In this document: piece by piece, positions 17,454-26,716 of the stretch
Layout of the letters: each line of letters starts with the position of its first letter
How positions within the stretch are numbered: position 1 is the first letter of the stretch
The notes under the pieces: generated by a model
Database searches by the model: none
What the model was told of the DNA's origin: nothing
Seen by the model: only the letters and a program-made list of their open reading frames with translations
Position numbers and translations under genes: made by a program
From: Paenibacillus sp. NFR01
GTDB lineage: Bacteria; Bacillota; Bacilli; Paenibacillales; Paenibacillaceae
Reading direction: 5' to 3'
NCBI RefSeq assembly: GCF_900111565.1
Contig: NZ_FOIK01000003.1
Location: 124,001 to 188,000, forward strand
Length of the DNA stretch: 64,000 bases

Positions 17454-18296
17454 ATGAATCGAACGATTGCGATTACAGGTGCCTCGACCGGTATCGGGCT
17501 GGCGACCGCGCTGCGGTTCGCCCGAAGCGGGTGGACCGTGTATGCCGGCACGCGCAACCTGGAGCGGGAGCGGGCGGCGTACAGCGAAGAAACCTCGCTG
17601 CATTGGCTGGAGATGGAAGTGACCGATCCGGCATCGCTGGAGCGGGCGTTTGCAGAGATCGCCCATTCCACCGGCGGCAAGCTGGATGTTCTATTCTGCA
17701 ATGCCGGCTACGGCTATCTGCGGGCGCTGGGCCAAGCGCCGCTGGAAGAGATCCGGCAGGTGTTCGACACCAACGTGTACGGCGTGATGAATACAATCCA
17801 AGCCGCGCTGCCGCTGCTGCGGGAAGCGGGATACGGGCATATTCTCGCTACGTCCAGCGTCGGCGGGCTTGTCGGACAACCTTTTAACGAAATCTATTGC
17901 GCCAGCAAGTTTGCCGTAGAGGGACTGCTGGAGAGCTTGGCCACGTATTACAAACCGCTGTTTAATATCGACGTCACTTTGATCGAGCCGGGAGCCATTG
18001 CTACCCAATTCGTGCAGACGGTGTACAAACATCTGGGTGAAACCGGCGGCATTCTGGAGGATGAGTACAAGCCGCTGATCGACGCCTACACGGCGAATTT
18101 TGCGAAACGGGCATCTGTGCCGCAAACGGCGGATTCCGTAGCCGAAGTGGTATTTGACGTGGTCCTCGGGGAAGACAAGCCGCTGCGCGTGCGCACCTCG
18201 GAAGCAGCCGAAGCCTTTGTGCGCCATAAAGTAGAGAAGGACCCGTCCGGTACGGAAGGCGTGCTCGGCACGCGCAAGCTGCATCTCGGATTGTAA
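17454..18296 (+). CDS. Short-chain dehydrogenase/reductase (SDR)
   Basis: Classical SDR features are present in 280 residues: TGASTGIG at 8-15 for NAD(P) binding, CNAGYGY near 83, and the catalytic TSSVGG...YCASK tetrad parts near 140-157. IEPGAIATQF follows as in the family. The ATG at 17454 has AAAGGAGAG 7 nt upstream; the ATG at 17448 is too close to it. The substrate is unknown. It ends 24 bp before selD, so readthrough into the selenium genes is possible. Confidence 0.88.
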   Translation: MNRTIAITGASTGIGLATALRFARSGWTVYAGTRNLERERAAYSEETSLHWLEMEVTDPASLERAFAEIAHSTGGKLDVLFCNAGYGYLRALGQAPLEEIRQVFDTNVYGVMNTIQAALPLLREAGYGHILATSSVGGLVGQPFNEIYCASKFAVEGLLESLATYYKPLFNIDVTLIEPGAIATQFVQTVYKHLGETGGILEDEYKPLIDAYTANFAKRASVPQTADSVAEVVFDVVLGEDKPLRVRTSEAAEAFVRHKVEKDPSGTEGVLGTRKLHLGL

Positions 18297-18319
18297 TCAC
18301 AAAGGGAGGATATAAGGCG

Positions 18320-19369
18320 ATGACCCATACCGAAAAAATCAAGCTGACTTCATATTCGACCAAAGGAGGCTGCGGCTGCAAAATCGGCCCCGGCGATCTG
18401 TCGCAGGTGATTCGCTCGCTGCCGACTCGGGCCGCGAACCCCAACCTGCTGGTCGGGATCGACACCAGCGATGATGCCGGAGTCTATAAATTAAGCGACG
18501 ACCTGGCACTCGTGCAGACGGTCGATTTCTTTACGCCGATCGTGGATGATCCGTATGCCTTCGGCCAAGTGGCTGCGGCCAATGCGATCAGCGATATTTA
18601 TGCCATGGGGGGCAAGCCGCTGACGGCGCTGAATATCGTCGCGTTTCCGATCAAGACGCTGGACAAGCAAGTGCTGGCCGATATTTTGCGCGGAGCCGGC
18701 GACAAAATGCAGGAGGCAGGCGTGACGCTGGTCGGCGGGCACTCCATCGACGATAATGAACCGAAGTTCGGGCTGGCCGTTACCGGCCTGATCCACCCGG
18801 ATAAGGTGCGGACCAACGCGGGTTCGCAGCCCGGCGATAAGCTGATTCTGACGAAGCCGATCGGCGTTGGCATTTTGACCACCTCGATCAAGAAGGACAA
18901 GCTGTCGGAGGATGAGGTGGCACGGGTTACCGCAGTCATGGCTACGCTCAACAAAACCGCCGCCGAGACGATGGAGCCTTACGACATTCATGCTTGCACG
19001 GATGTCACCGGCTTCGGCCTGATGGGGCATTCGCTCGAAATGGCCAAGGGCAGCGGCGTCGGTATCCGAATTTATGCGGACAAGGTGCCCGTTCTGCCGA
19101 GAGTGCGCGAGCTGGCGGAGGAAGGGTTCGTACCGGGCGGGACAAAAAACAACTTTGCCCATGTACAGGATTCCGTCACGTTCGCCGAAGGACTGGATCA
19201 GATCGGACAATGGATTTTGTGCGATGCGGTCACATCCGGCGGACTGCTGATTTCCGTGGCCGGCAGCCAGGCGGAAGAGCTGCTGGATAATCTGAAGCAG
19301 GCGGGCGTGGAAGCCGAGTGCATCGGCGAGACGGTCACGGAGCATCCGGGCCGCATCGTTGTCATCTAG
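18320..19369 (+). CDS. selD: Selenide, water dikinase
   Basis: The 349-residue protein makes selenophosphate from selenide and ATP. The N-terminal loop GGCGCKIGPG has Cys18, Cys20 and Lys21, matching the catalytic Cys/Lys of SelD. The catalytic position is cysteine, not selenocysteine, and no in-frame TGA is involved. MGGKPLTALNIVAFPI, VGGHSIDDNEPKFG and CTDVTGFGLMGH are further family motifs. The stop is followed within 17 nt by mnmH, so selenium is committed at least to tRNA modification. selA, selB and selC are not seen here. Confidence 0.95.
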   Translation: MTHTEKIKLTSYSTKGGCGCKIGPGDLSQVIRSLPTRAANPNLLVGIDTSDDAGVYKLSDDLALVQTVDFFTPIVDDPYAFGQVAAANAISDIYAMGGKPLTALNIVAFPIKTLDKQVLADILRGAGDKMQEAGVTLVGGHSIDDNEPKFGLAVTGLIHPDKVRTNAGSQPGDKLILTKPIGVGILTTSIKKDKLSEDEVARVTAVMATLNKTAAETMEPYDIHACTDVTGFGLMGHSLEMAKGSGVGIRIYADKVPVLPRVRELAEEGFVPGGTKNNFAHVQDSVTFAEGLDQIGQWILCDAVTSGGLLISVAGSQAEELLDNLKQAGVEAECIGETVTEHPGRIVVI

Positions 19370-19385
19370 AAGGAGCGAAGGGACA

Positions 19386-20423
19386 TTGCAGGAGATATCG
19401 CTGGAAAAATGTTTAGCGCTGCGGGAGCAGCAGGGCGTGGTCATGATCGACGTGCGCTCGCCTGCGGAGTTTGCCAATTCCTCCATTCCCGGCAGCATCA
19501 ATATTCCGCTGTTTGACGATGCGCAGCGGGCCGAAGTCGGCACCATTTACAAGCAGGAGGGTGTCCAAGCGGCCAAAGAGCGCGGGCTGGAGATTTTCTC
19601 AGCCAAGCTTCCCGCATTTATTAAGGCGTTTGGCGAGATTGGGGGGCCGAAGACGGTATTCTGCTGGCGCGGCGGCATGCGCAGCAAAACGGCGGCAACG
19701 GTGCTGGGTTTGATGGGCATCCAGGCCTCCCGGCTGACCGGCGGTTTTCGGGCTTACCGCAAATGGGTCGTCGAAACGCTGGAGACTTTTGAGCTTAAGG
19801 CGCAGCCGGTGGTACTGCTGGGGCATACCGGGACCGGCAAAACGGCCATTCTGCGGCAGCTGAAGCAAGAGGGCTTGCCGGTGCTTGACCTGGAAGGCAT
19901 GGCCGGGCACCGCGGCTCGATTTTCGGTCAGGTCGGGCTTGAAGCGAATAATCAGAAAACCTTCGATTCCTTGCTGGTTACAGAGTTGCTGCAGCTCGGG
20001 CAAGCCCCGTTCGTGCTGCTGGAAGGCGAAAGCCCACGGATCGGCAAGGTCGTGCTGCCGAAGTTCGTTACGGAGCACAAAGAAGCCGCAACGCAGCTGC
20101 TGATTCGTTTGCCTATGGAGGAACGGGTGCGGCATATTGTCGAAGACTACAGGCCGAAAGAGCATAAAGAAGAGCTGATTCAGGCGTATATGGGGATCAA
20201 GGAGCGTATTCATATTCCCATTGCAAAAGAGATTCTGGCAGCGCTGACGGAAGAGCGGTTCGGTGATGCGGTAGGTCTTCTGCTTGAGCATTATTACGAT
20301 CCCCGGTATGAACACGCAATGATGCAGTACGAGGATCAGCGGATCGTCATCGAAGCGGCGACGGTTGCGGAAGCAGCGCTGATGGTTAAGGAAGCGGTGT
20401 TGGCTCTGAAGCTCAAGGCATAG
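19386..20423 (+). CDS. mnmH: tRNA 2-selenouridine synthase
   Basis: An N-terminal rhodanese domain (DVRSPAEF; active site CWRGGMRSK with Cys ~93) is joined to a P-loop domain (GHTGTGKT near 146-153). This is the SelU/MnmH layout, which replaces the sulfur of 2-thiouridine at the tRNA wobble position with selenium through a geranylated intermediate. A TTG start at 19386 is chosen because AAGGAG lies 10 nt upstream; the frame is open further upstream but has no ribosome binding site. The gene uses the product of selD directly upstream and ends at a strong terminator. Confidence 0.92.
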   Translation: MQEISLEKCLALREQQGVVMIDVRSPAEFANSSIPGSINIPLFDDAQRAEVGTIYKQEGVQAAKERGLEIFSAKLPAFIKAFGEIGGPKTVFCWRGGMRSKTAATVLGLMGIQASRLTGGFRAYRKWVVETLETFELKAQPVVLLGHTGTGKTAILRQLKQEGLPVLDLEGMAGHRGSIFGQVGLEANNQKTFDSLLVTELLQLGQAPFVLLEGESPRIGKVVLPKFVTEHKEAATQLLIRLPMEERVRHIVEDYRPKEHKEELIQAYMGIKERIHIPIAKEILAALTEERFGDAVGLLLEHYYDPRYEHAMMQYEDQRIVIEAATVAEAALMVKEAVLALKLKA

Positions 20424-20425
20424 GC

Positions 20426-20455
20426 ACAAAGGACACCTGTGAAGGTGTCCTTTTG
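20426..20455. terminator. Bidirectional terminator between mnmH and the collagen-like gene
   Basis: AAAGGACACC and GGTGTCCTTT form a perfect 10-bp stem with a 6-nt loop, flanked by short T/A runs. It suits both convergent genes. Confidence 0.85.
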
Positions 20456-20488
20456 TCTTGGGATAAAGCCGGCAGCCGTTTCGTAAGG

Positions 20489-22012
20489 CTAATCCAGTCC
20501 GGCAATCCACGGCGATAACAGAATGGTGTCGCTCGTGTTGATGGTCTGGCCCACGGTAAACCCGGTAAGGTTTTGGGTGCGGAAGTTAATGAGCGGAGCA
20601 TCCGTCCCACCGGTTCCGGTGATTCGGCCGCCCAGGGCGGAGCCGTTAACCTGGTTATATGCCGCGAGCTGGTAGATCGCGTTCCCCGAAAGCGCGAGAG
20701 GCGCCGTCAACGGCAAAATGAACAATCCTGCGGTCAAAGTGGTCACTACGCTGGTCACTCCTATAACCGTAGAATCATTCTCGCCGATAGGCGCTAAGAC
20801 CGCTAACTGAAAGTCCCCGGTTGAGCCCACTTGAGTGACATATACGGCCAGGCTGGTAATCGTGATGGGCGATCCGTTAAAAGCAAGGGCACCGATCGCC
20901 TCGCTGTTTCCCGCGCCTGCGTTGAAGGGAATTAGTGCGTCGATATCTCCGATTTTCACCGTTTCAATAAAGCCGTTGCCCGTTCCGGTAATTCCGGCAG
21001 GTCCCGTAGCACCGGTAGCCCCCGTGGCCCCCGCGGCGCCCGTAGCACCGGTGGATCCAGTGGCACCCGAGGGACCCGTTGGTCCAATAGAACCGGTTGC
21101 GCCTGTGGCTCCGGAGGGTCCCGCTAGGCCTGTTGCGCCTGTGGCTCCGGCAGGGCCTGTTGCCCCGGTAACTCCGGCAAGGCCCGTGGCTCCGGTAGGT
21201 CCCGTTACCCCTGCCGGTCCCGTGCCCCCAGTGGGTCCGGTGGGACCGGCAGCGCCTGCAGTTCCGGTGGCGCCCGGAGTCCCTGTCGCGCCTGTGGCTC
21301 CGGCGGCACCCGGAGGACCCTCAGCCCCTGTAGACCCGGTGGGCCCAGTCGCGCCCATCAGTCCCATGGCGCCCATCATCCCCATCATGCCCATCGCGCC
21401 GGTGGCTCCGGTAGCGCCTATGGGCCCGATCATGCCCATCATGCCCATCGCGCCGGTGGCTCCGGTAGCGCCTATGGGCCCGATCATGCCCATCATGCCC
21501 ATCGCGCCGGTGGCTCCGGTAGCGCCTATGGGCCCGATCATCCCCATCATGCCCATCGCGCCGGTGGCTCCGGTAGCGCCCATGGGCCCGATCATCCCCA
21601 TCATGCCCATCGCGCCGGTGGCTCCGGTAGCGCCCATGGGCCCGATCATGCCCATCATGCCCATCGCGCCGGTGGCTCCGGTCGCACCCATAGAGCCCAT
21701 CATCCCCATCATTCCTATGGCACCGGTTGTGCCCATAGGGCCGACTGGGCCGATCAATCCCATCGCCCCGGGTACCCCCATCGGGCCTGTTGCCCCGGTT
21801 ATCCCCCCTGTTCCGATCATGCCGATCACTGCCCAAACGCCTGAAGGGACAGCTCTCACCGGCGAAAAGAGGGCGCAGCGATAACCCAACCGGCGCAGTC
21901 TTCTTTTTTTTCTGCAGGCCTGCCTATTCTTCCGGAGCGGTTTGCACTTCCGGAGTTTTCCGCAGCCCATCGGGTAGTGGGCAGCTCGCTTGCTTGCCTT
22001 TTTAACTTTCAT
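20489..22012 (-). CDS. Collagen-like Gly-X-Y repeat protein (spore surface type)
   Basis: A ~65-residue Lys/Arg/Cys-rich leader precedes about 260 residues of collagen triplets. The first part is methionine-rich ([17 protein letters not shown] repeated) and the rest GATGPT/GAAGPTG type. A ~145-residue C-terminal domain follows ([20 protein letters not shown] to the end) that looks like a trimeric jelly-roll cap. This layout resembles BclA-type exosporium filament proteins. There is no signal peptide or LPXTG motif, which suits deposition by the mother cell. A GGCGGTG ribosome binding site precedes the ATG. Exosporium location is inferred. Confidence 0.82.
   Translation of the reverse strand: MKVKKASKRAAHYPMGCGKLRKCKPLRKNRQACRKKRRLRRLGYRCALFSPVRAVPSGVWAVIGMIGTGGITGATGPMGVPGAMGLIGPVGPMGTTGAIGMMGMMGSMGATGATGAMGMMGMIGPMGATGATGAMGMMGMIGPMGATGATGAMGMMGMIGPIGATGATGAMGMMGMIGPIGATGATGAMGMMGMIGPIGATGATGAMGMMGMMGAMGLMGATGPTGSTGAEGPPGAAGATGATGTPGATGTAGAAGPTGPTGGTGPAGVTGPTGATGLAGVTGATGPAGATGATGLAGPSGATGATGSIGPTGPSGATGSTGATGAAGATGATGATGPAGITGTGNGFIETVKIGDIDALIPFNAGAGNSEAIGALAFNGSPITITSLAVYVTQVGSTGDFQLAVLAPIGENDSTVIGVTSVVTTLTAGLFILPLTAPLALSGNAIYQLAAYNQVNGSALGGRITGTGGTDAPLINFRTQNLTGFTVGQTINTSDTILLSPWIAGLD
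21391..21714 (-). repeat. 54-bp tandem repeat, six copies, within the collagen region
   Basis: Units begin at 21391, 21445, 21499, 21553, 21607 and 21661, an exact 54-bp period coding 18 residues. The first five are almost identical, with changes such as CCTATG/CCCATG and CATGCC/CATCCC; the last diverges. Such repeats expand and contract by slippage. Confidence 0.93.
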
Positions 22013-22101
22013 TTTTCACCGCCTTTTTCCTTTGCTCCGGCTCAGCGGCGCTGCCTCAAACGTAGGTCCTTCATGCGGCCCTCCGCCACCGGGCTTCTGT
22101 A

Positions 22102-22110
22102 TAACGTATG
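22102..22110 (-). promoter_or_regulatory. SigK-like -10 element upstream of the collagen-like gene
   Basis: On the minus strand CATACGTTA fits the mother-cell SigK -10 pattern CATAnnnTA, about 90 bp upstream of the start. A good -35 (AC at the right distance) is not seen, so this is weak. Confidence 0.3.
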
Positions 22111-22175
22111 AGGGCAAGCGCGTATAGGAATGGACGACTGACGCTATGCCCATGAAGAAAGCATCAAATCTTCTC

Positions 22176-22215
22176 CCCGAAAAATAATACAAGGGCACCC
22201 GGAAGGGTGCCCTTG
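22176..22215 (-). terminator. Terminator of the GH87 gene
   Basis: CAAGGGCACCC and GGGTGCCCTTG form an 11-bp stem with a 4-nt loop. On the minus strand it is followed by TATTATTTTT. Confidence 0.9.
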
Positions 22216-22254
22216 GCTCTATCGCTTTAATACATACTGCCCAATGTTCACGTA

Positions 22255-25200
22255 TTACCAGTTGTTCCCCGACACCCGGATCACATTGAAGTTCGGGCTC
22301 TTGCTCTCGCCGTAAATGGCGGCAACGCCCGGGTTATTCACCTTGACGTTGGTGAAGCTGGCTGCGCCGACGACCGGTCCTTGGCCATCTTCCGCTTTAG
22401 CTACCAGTTTGATGCCGTAACGGGTCGGGCTGTTGATCGTGATATTCTCCAGACGGATATTTTGCATCGGCAGATTTTCCGGCGACTTCGTTTGGAACAT
22501 GATGCCGAAGTAGACAGGATTGTTAATGTCGACGTTTTTGATCAGAATGTTCTTCAGATCGCGGTCGCCGCCGAAAATCCAGATCGCGCCGAAGTTCTGA
22601 TAGTCGTTGATCTTGTCGTCGCCGCCGACACTGGTCCAGAAGTCGCCCCCTGTGCGGTCGAGCGTAACGCCGTCCACCACGGTATCCTGGGCACCGAAGC
22701 CCAGCGTATTATAGCCGAAGCTCAAGCTGCTGATGGTGAGCCCCGGATAAGTCAGCGTGTCTGCGCCATAAAGGTTCTGGAACAGGTTATCCTGGCCGCC
22801 GTAGATAGCAAAAGCAGCCGCCCGTCTGACGTTGGTGGCGGTCAGATTCGTATATTTGTTGCCGACATTGTAAGAGCCGCCGGCGTCGACCGCGCTGAAC
22901 AGGGCGAAGGAATCGTCGCCGGTGCCGCGGGCGTAGTTGTTGTCGATGACGTTATAGGACGAGCCGTTGGTCATGTTGATGCCGTCGGCAAACATGTTTT
23001 TGATCCGGTTGTTCTTGAAGGTGTTATAGGAAGAGTTCACCCCCCAGTAGAGGCAGACAAAATGCTCGGCCCAGACGTTGTCGATGGTAACGTTCTGCAT
23101 GCCGTTGCCGTCGATGAATTTGCCGGGACCGTCTTGCCGGTATACATAGTTGCCCCAAGCGGACAGGTCCTTGATCGTCGAGCCGTTGGCAGCGGAGCCG
23201 ATATTAAAGCCGACGTCGGTATTCGTCTGATCCTTCGGCGCTACCAGCTTGGTGTGCCAAGGACCAGCGCCGATGATTTCCGTTGCCCGGCCGTACAGGA
23301 AGATCTTCGACGAGATCGTCCATTCGCCGGCCGGAATGAAGATGCCCTTCTTCGTGGAATCCTGACGGAATTCCGTCAGCGCCTGGTCGATGGACTTTGT
23401 AGCCGACACCTGCACGTATTTGCTTGGGTCCGGGTTGGTTGCCGCCGGAGCGACATTCTCCGTTTCGATCATGTCGACATAAATCCATGAGACGTCGCCT
23501 GCATCTTTTTGGATTTTAATTTTGGTTCCGGCCGGATATACCTGATCCAGCATCAGCTGGGAATCTTCATACAGCCAATAAGCTTTGGATCCGGAGTTGT
23601 CGTAACCGAGCCGTCCTAGCGTCGTAGGCGAAGCGTAAAGATACGAGAATTTGGAGGTGACGCTGAAATTGCCTTTATCGACGCCATTGGCGTAGATGCT
23701 GACCGTTCCGGTCGTATTCTCGGCGACCGCATTGCGGAGTACAAAGGCGTTGGCCGGCGCCGTCAGCGTAAATTCCACATATTCGCCATTGGCATCCAGA
23801 TAAACGGCCGAACGTCCGGAAGCTTCGCCGGCAAAGTCGCCAGGCGTGAAGTTTGGCGCCAGCTTCGTGCCGTTCGTACTGTTGCCGGCAGCCTCGGCTT
23901 CCAGAACCGTGAACGGCATGTTTGCGCCGCGGCCGGAATACAGGCTGGAGGTACCCGTATTATTGGATTGCTTGATGGCCACCTCGTTGCCGTCCGGCGC
24001 AATCGTGGTCGTTACCGTGTAGCTGCCATTGACGGCGGTCCAGGTGCCGACGTTTACGTTGGCCGAAGCGCCTGCGGCCAATGCACCGCTGTACGAACCG
24101 CTGAAGGTCTGAATGGTAGCCCCAGCCGCATTTTTCAATACAACCGTAATGGCATGAGCCCCGGAGGCGGAAGCAATATTGCCTTGATTTTTCAGATTCA
24201 CGGAGAAGGTGACCGTATTACCGGCACTCGGATTGCTTGGTGTCCAGGAGGTTGTTCCGATGAGGTCGGAGCTTTGCACCTGGCTGACGACCAGATTCGC
24301 CGAGTTGGTATAACTGTTGTTTGAATCATCCATCTCAATGACGGCATTGCTTTCATCTACCTTGGCCGTGACGGTATAAGAGCCGGCATCCTTCGCTCCG
24401 ATATTTGCGGAGACGGTCGCCGATGCCCCTGCGGCCAGCGCGGCTACCGGAGCAGTTCCCGCAAGCGTTGAACCCAGATAGAAGTTCACGTTCGTGGCAC
24501 CGGCCGCGGCGCTGCCGGTATTTTTGACGGTGGCGTTAAGCGTAATGGCGTTCGTTTCATTCGGCGAGGCCGGCGTCCAGGTGATGCCGGTAACCGTCAG
24601 ATCGGGATTCGGGGCAGGTGTCCCATACACCTGGAATTCGGCAACCTGCCCGGCCGGTGCACCGGTGTTGGAGATGAAATTCAGCTGCAGCCGTTTTACC
24701 GTTGCCGTCACCGGAATCGTTACTGTATTGCCCGAGGCCGGATTGAACGTGTAAGAGGCGGCCGATACCAAATTGCTGAATGTGGTTGTCGTCTGGTTAT
24801 GGCCGAGCACCTGAATGCTCTGCGTCCGGGTTCCCCATTCCGTTGCCGGATTGAGCTTCAGCACGATGGACGTGACGTTGTAGTTGGCGCCGAGATCGAG
24901 CGTAAGCGTACTCGGATTTCCGCCGCCTTCCCAATACGTTGCCGTGTTGTTGTCATTGGCATTGGCGGCCACAAAAGATTGCGTGTTCGAAGAAGCGGTA
25001 ATGGCCTTCCCCGGCGCAATATTGCCGCCAGGAGGAGTCGTAGGCGTAGCAGTCGGTGTAGACGTTGGTGTGACGGTAGGCGTCGGTGTAGGGGTAGGTG
25101 TAGGGGTGGCTGTCGGTGTCGGAGTAGCGGTTGCCGTTACAAGCTCGCCAAGCGTAATCTGGTCCAGGTTGATGTTGGCCGTATCTCCGGCATCGTATTT

Positions 25201-26058
25201 ATAGGCGATGGTATTGCTGCCCGAATTCAGGTTCAGCGTCTCCGTCTTGGTTCCCCACGTATCCCAGTTTGCCAGATTCGGCAGGGAGGACTGGCGGATT
25301 TTGACGCCGTTGACATAAATACTGATCGTGCTTGCGCTGCCGTTCGCGTTAGCGTATTTCAGCGTCACTTCCCGGTTCCCCGCTGCTGGGGCATTCACCG
25401 TAAAGGTCGCCGCTGCGCCTTGGGTCCAGTAGCCGTCGACAAAGCCCGTACCGGCATAACCGGTATGGTCGGTATTGACCTTGGCCCCCCCGGAGAGCCC
25501 GGCCGCTTCCGCTTGATAGACATTGGAAGGCGTTGTGCCGCTGACGCCATACACTTCCAGCTCGGAGATTTGTCCCGCGGGCCAGGATGTATTGGCCGTA
25601 ATGTTAATCCGCACGTACCTTGTACTGGCTGCGGTGAAGTCGATCGTTACGGTATTGCCGGAGCTTGGGTTAAACGTATAGCTGGCCGAAGCCTTGAGAT
25701 CGGAGAAGCTGGTGCCGTTCGTGCTTCCCTGCACGGACAAGGTTTGCGTCCGGGTCTCCCAGCCCGAAGGCAGCTTCAGTTTCACCTGATCGACGTTTAC
25801 GGCACTGCCCAGATCCACTTGTACCCACTGGGGAAAAGCATTATTGGTGCTCTCCCAGTACGTCGCGGCATTGCCGTCGGTTACATTGCCGGCCGGATAC
25901 ACATCAGCGTGTCCCGACTCGGATGCCGCTTTGCCGGCGGCAAGGTTTGGCCCTCCGGCTGCCTGGATAGATCCAGGCCATCCGAAGGAGGAGAACAATG
26001 TTCCTCCGATCAAGGTTATGATACAAATCCAGGCGACGATGAGTCTTTGGCTTTTCAC
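22255..26058 (-). CDS. Secreted multidomain alpha-1,3-glucanase (GH87-like)
   Basis: The 1267-residue protein has a signal peptide (1-34). Domains follow in order: discoidin (about 37-172), CBM6/35 (178-305), a Thr-Pro linker (309-342), a second discoidin (346-480), two CARDB domains (485-592, 598-705), another carbohydrate-binding module (716-868), and a right-handed beta-helix catalytic domain (about 880-1267). This order closely follows Agl-KA-type enzymes of B. circulans and Paenibacillus, which cut fungal-wall and plaque alpha-1,3-glucan. Candidate acidic residues are D1025 (FADGIN) and D1048/D1049 (GTGDDS). A perfect cre box lies upstream, implying carbon catabolite repression. GH87 is assigned by architecture and helix motifs, not by a search; another beta-helix hydrolase is possible. 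Confidence 0.8.
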   Translation of the reverse strand: MKSQRLIVAWICIITLIGGTLFSSFGWPGSIQAAGGPNLAAGKAASESGHADVYPAGNVTDGNAATYWESTNNAFPQWVQVDLGSAVNVDQVKLKLPSGWETRTQTLSVQGSTNGTSFSDLKASASYTFNPSSGNTVTIDFTAASTRYVRINITANTSWPAGQISELEVYGVSGTTPSNVYQAEAAGLSGGAKVNTDHTGYAGTGFVDGYWTQGAAATFTVNAPAAGNREVTLKYANANGSASTISIYVNGVKIRQSSLPNLANWDTWGTKTETLNLNSGSNTIAYKYDAGDTANINLDQITLGELVTATATPTPTATPTPTPTPTPTVTPTSTPTATPTTPPGGNIAPGKAITASSNTQSFVAANANDNNTATYWEGGGNPSTLTLDLGANYNVTSIVLKLNPATEWGTRTQSIQVLGHNQTTTTFSNLVSAASYTFNPASGNTVTIPVTATVKRLQLNFISNTGAPAGQVAEFQVYGTPAPNPDLTVTGITWTPASPNETNAITLNATVKNTGSAAAGATNVNFYLGSTLAGTAPVAALAAGASATVSANIGAKDAGSYTVTAKVDESNAVIEMDDSNNSYTNSANLVVSQVQSSDLIGTTSWTPSNPSAGNTVTFSVNLKNQGNIASASGAHAITVVLKNAAGATIQTFSGSYSGALAAGASANVNVGTWTAVNGSYTVTTTIAPDGNEVAIKQSNNTGTSSLYSGRGANMPFTVLEAEAAGNSTNGTKLAPNFTPGDFAGEASGRSAVYLDANGEYVEFTLTAPANAFVLRNAVAENTTGTVSIYANGVDKGNFSVTSKFSYLYASPTTLGRLGYDNSGSKAYWLYEDSQLMLDQVYPAGTKIKIQKDAGDVSWIYVDMIETENVAPAATNPDPSKYVQVSATKSIDQALTEFRQDSTKKGIFIPAGEWTISSKIFLYGRATEIIGAGPWHTKLVAPKDQTNTDVGFNIGSAANGSTIKDLSAWGNYVYRQDGPGKFIDGNGMQNVTIDNVWAEHFVCLYWGVNSSYNTFKNNRIKNMFADGINMTNGSSYNVIDNNYARGTGDDSFALFSAVDAGGSYNVGNKYTNLTATNVRRAAAFAIYGGQDNLFQNLYGADTLTYPGLTISSLSFGYNTLGFGAQDTVVDGVTLDRTGGDFWTSVGGDDKINDYQNFGAIWIFGGDRDLKNILIKNVDINNPVYFGIMFQTKSPENLPMQNIRLENITINSPTRYGIKLVAKAEDGQGPVVGAASFTNVKVNNPGVAAIYGESKSPNFNVIRVSGNNW

Positions 26059-26167
26059 GAATGCATTCTCCCTTCAATAATGAGAAATGAAAGATTCGAA
26101 AGAGTACCGGGCGCACAGTATGCTTCATCCATCGTCCTATAAGAACATCATTTATACGTAAATCAAA

Positions 26168-26181
26168 TGTAAGCGTTATCA
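26168..26181 (+). promoter_or_regulatory. cre (CcpA) site upstream of the GH87 gene
   Basis: TGTAAGCGTTATCA matches TGNAANCGNWNNCA at every defined position, 110 bp upstream of the start. On the minus strand it overlaps a TTGATA that could be a -35. The rest of the 26059-26330 gap is AT-rich promoter DNA without a gene. Confidence 0.75.
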
Positions 26182-26330
26182 ATTAATAGAGCATTCCTCC
26201 TCATCCGAGAGACTCATTATTGAGATACTCAGTATTGTGTATTGCACAGTGATCATAAATCAGGCAGTACTTCCAAATAAAGGTGCATTTCTATGGAGAG
26301 TATGTGCTCTGCTATGGAGCCTGGCCTAAC

Positions 26331-26365
26331 AAAAACGGCTGCGGCACGGATCCGTGCACGCAGCC
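26331..26365 (-). terminator. Terminator of the ArsR/AHSA1 operon
   Basis: GGCTGCG (26337-26343) pairs with CGCAGCC (26359-26365) around an inner GCACGGATCCGTGC hairpin. The minus-strand tail is five T. Confidence 0.8.
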
Positions 26366-26382
26366 GCCAAAGGGCGCTGGAC

Positions 26383-26715
26383 TCAATCTTTATCGTTGTC
26401 CGCTTCAACGAGCCGTTTGAGCGCAAGCAGCCGCTCGTCCCAATACCGCTCGAAGAAGCTCAGCCACTGCTGAATTTCCGCCAGCGGTTCCGGCTGCAAG
26501 GTGTAACGGGTCTCCCGTCCGGCTTTCTGGCTGCGGACCAGTCCGGCGTCGGCGAGCACATGCAGGTGCTTGTTCACGGCTGTCCGGCTGAGGGGAAAAG
26601 CTTCCGTGATGGCGGCAATCGGCATCTCCCGATCAGCCAGAAGCTTCAGCATCTTGCGGCGGGTAGGGTCGGAAATAGCCTGAAAGACGTCAGCTTTAAG
26701 CGCCGGAGCACCCAA
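26383..26715 (-). CDS. ArsR-family transcriptional regulator
   Basis: The 110-residue winged-helix protein has the SdpR/ArsR pattern AISDPTRRKMLKLLADRE, then LSRTAVNKHLHVLADAGLV and RETRYTLQPEPL. The TTG start is 1 nt after the upstream stop and has GGAGG 6 nt before it, inside the end of the AHSA1-like gene. No metal-binding cysteines are present, so it does not look like a metal sensor. The paired AHSA1-like protein and tandem palindromes at the operon promoter suggest autoregulation, with an unknown signal. Confidence 0.9.
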   Translation of the reverse strand: MGAPALKADVFQAISDPTRRKMLKLLADREMPIAAITEAFPLSRTAVNKHLHVLADAGLVRSQKAGRETRYTLQPEPLAEIQQWLSFFERYWDERLLALKRLVEADNDKD

Positions 26716-26716
26716 C

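Noticed and set aside
18320..18380. Possible selenocysteine in SelD
   Set aside because: The catalytic loop has ordinary cysteine codons and no in-frame TGA.
21391..21714. CRISPR array
   Set aside because: The 54-bp units are contiguous coding repeats without unique spacers.
20835..21884. 349-residue plus-strand frame rich in PVAPVAP
   Set aside because: It is the antisense of the collagen repeats; repeats with period divisible by three keep several frames open. It has no ribosome binding site.
22016..22198. 60-residue minus-strand frame upstream of the collagen-like gene
   Set aside because: It begins in the T-tail of the GH87 terminator, has no ribosome binding site, and shows no family features.
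24799..26142. 447-residue plus-strand frame opposite the GH87 gene
   Set aside because: Arg/Gly/Cys-rich antisense frame without domain features; the minus strand holds well-defined modules.
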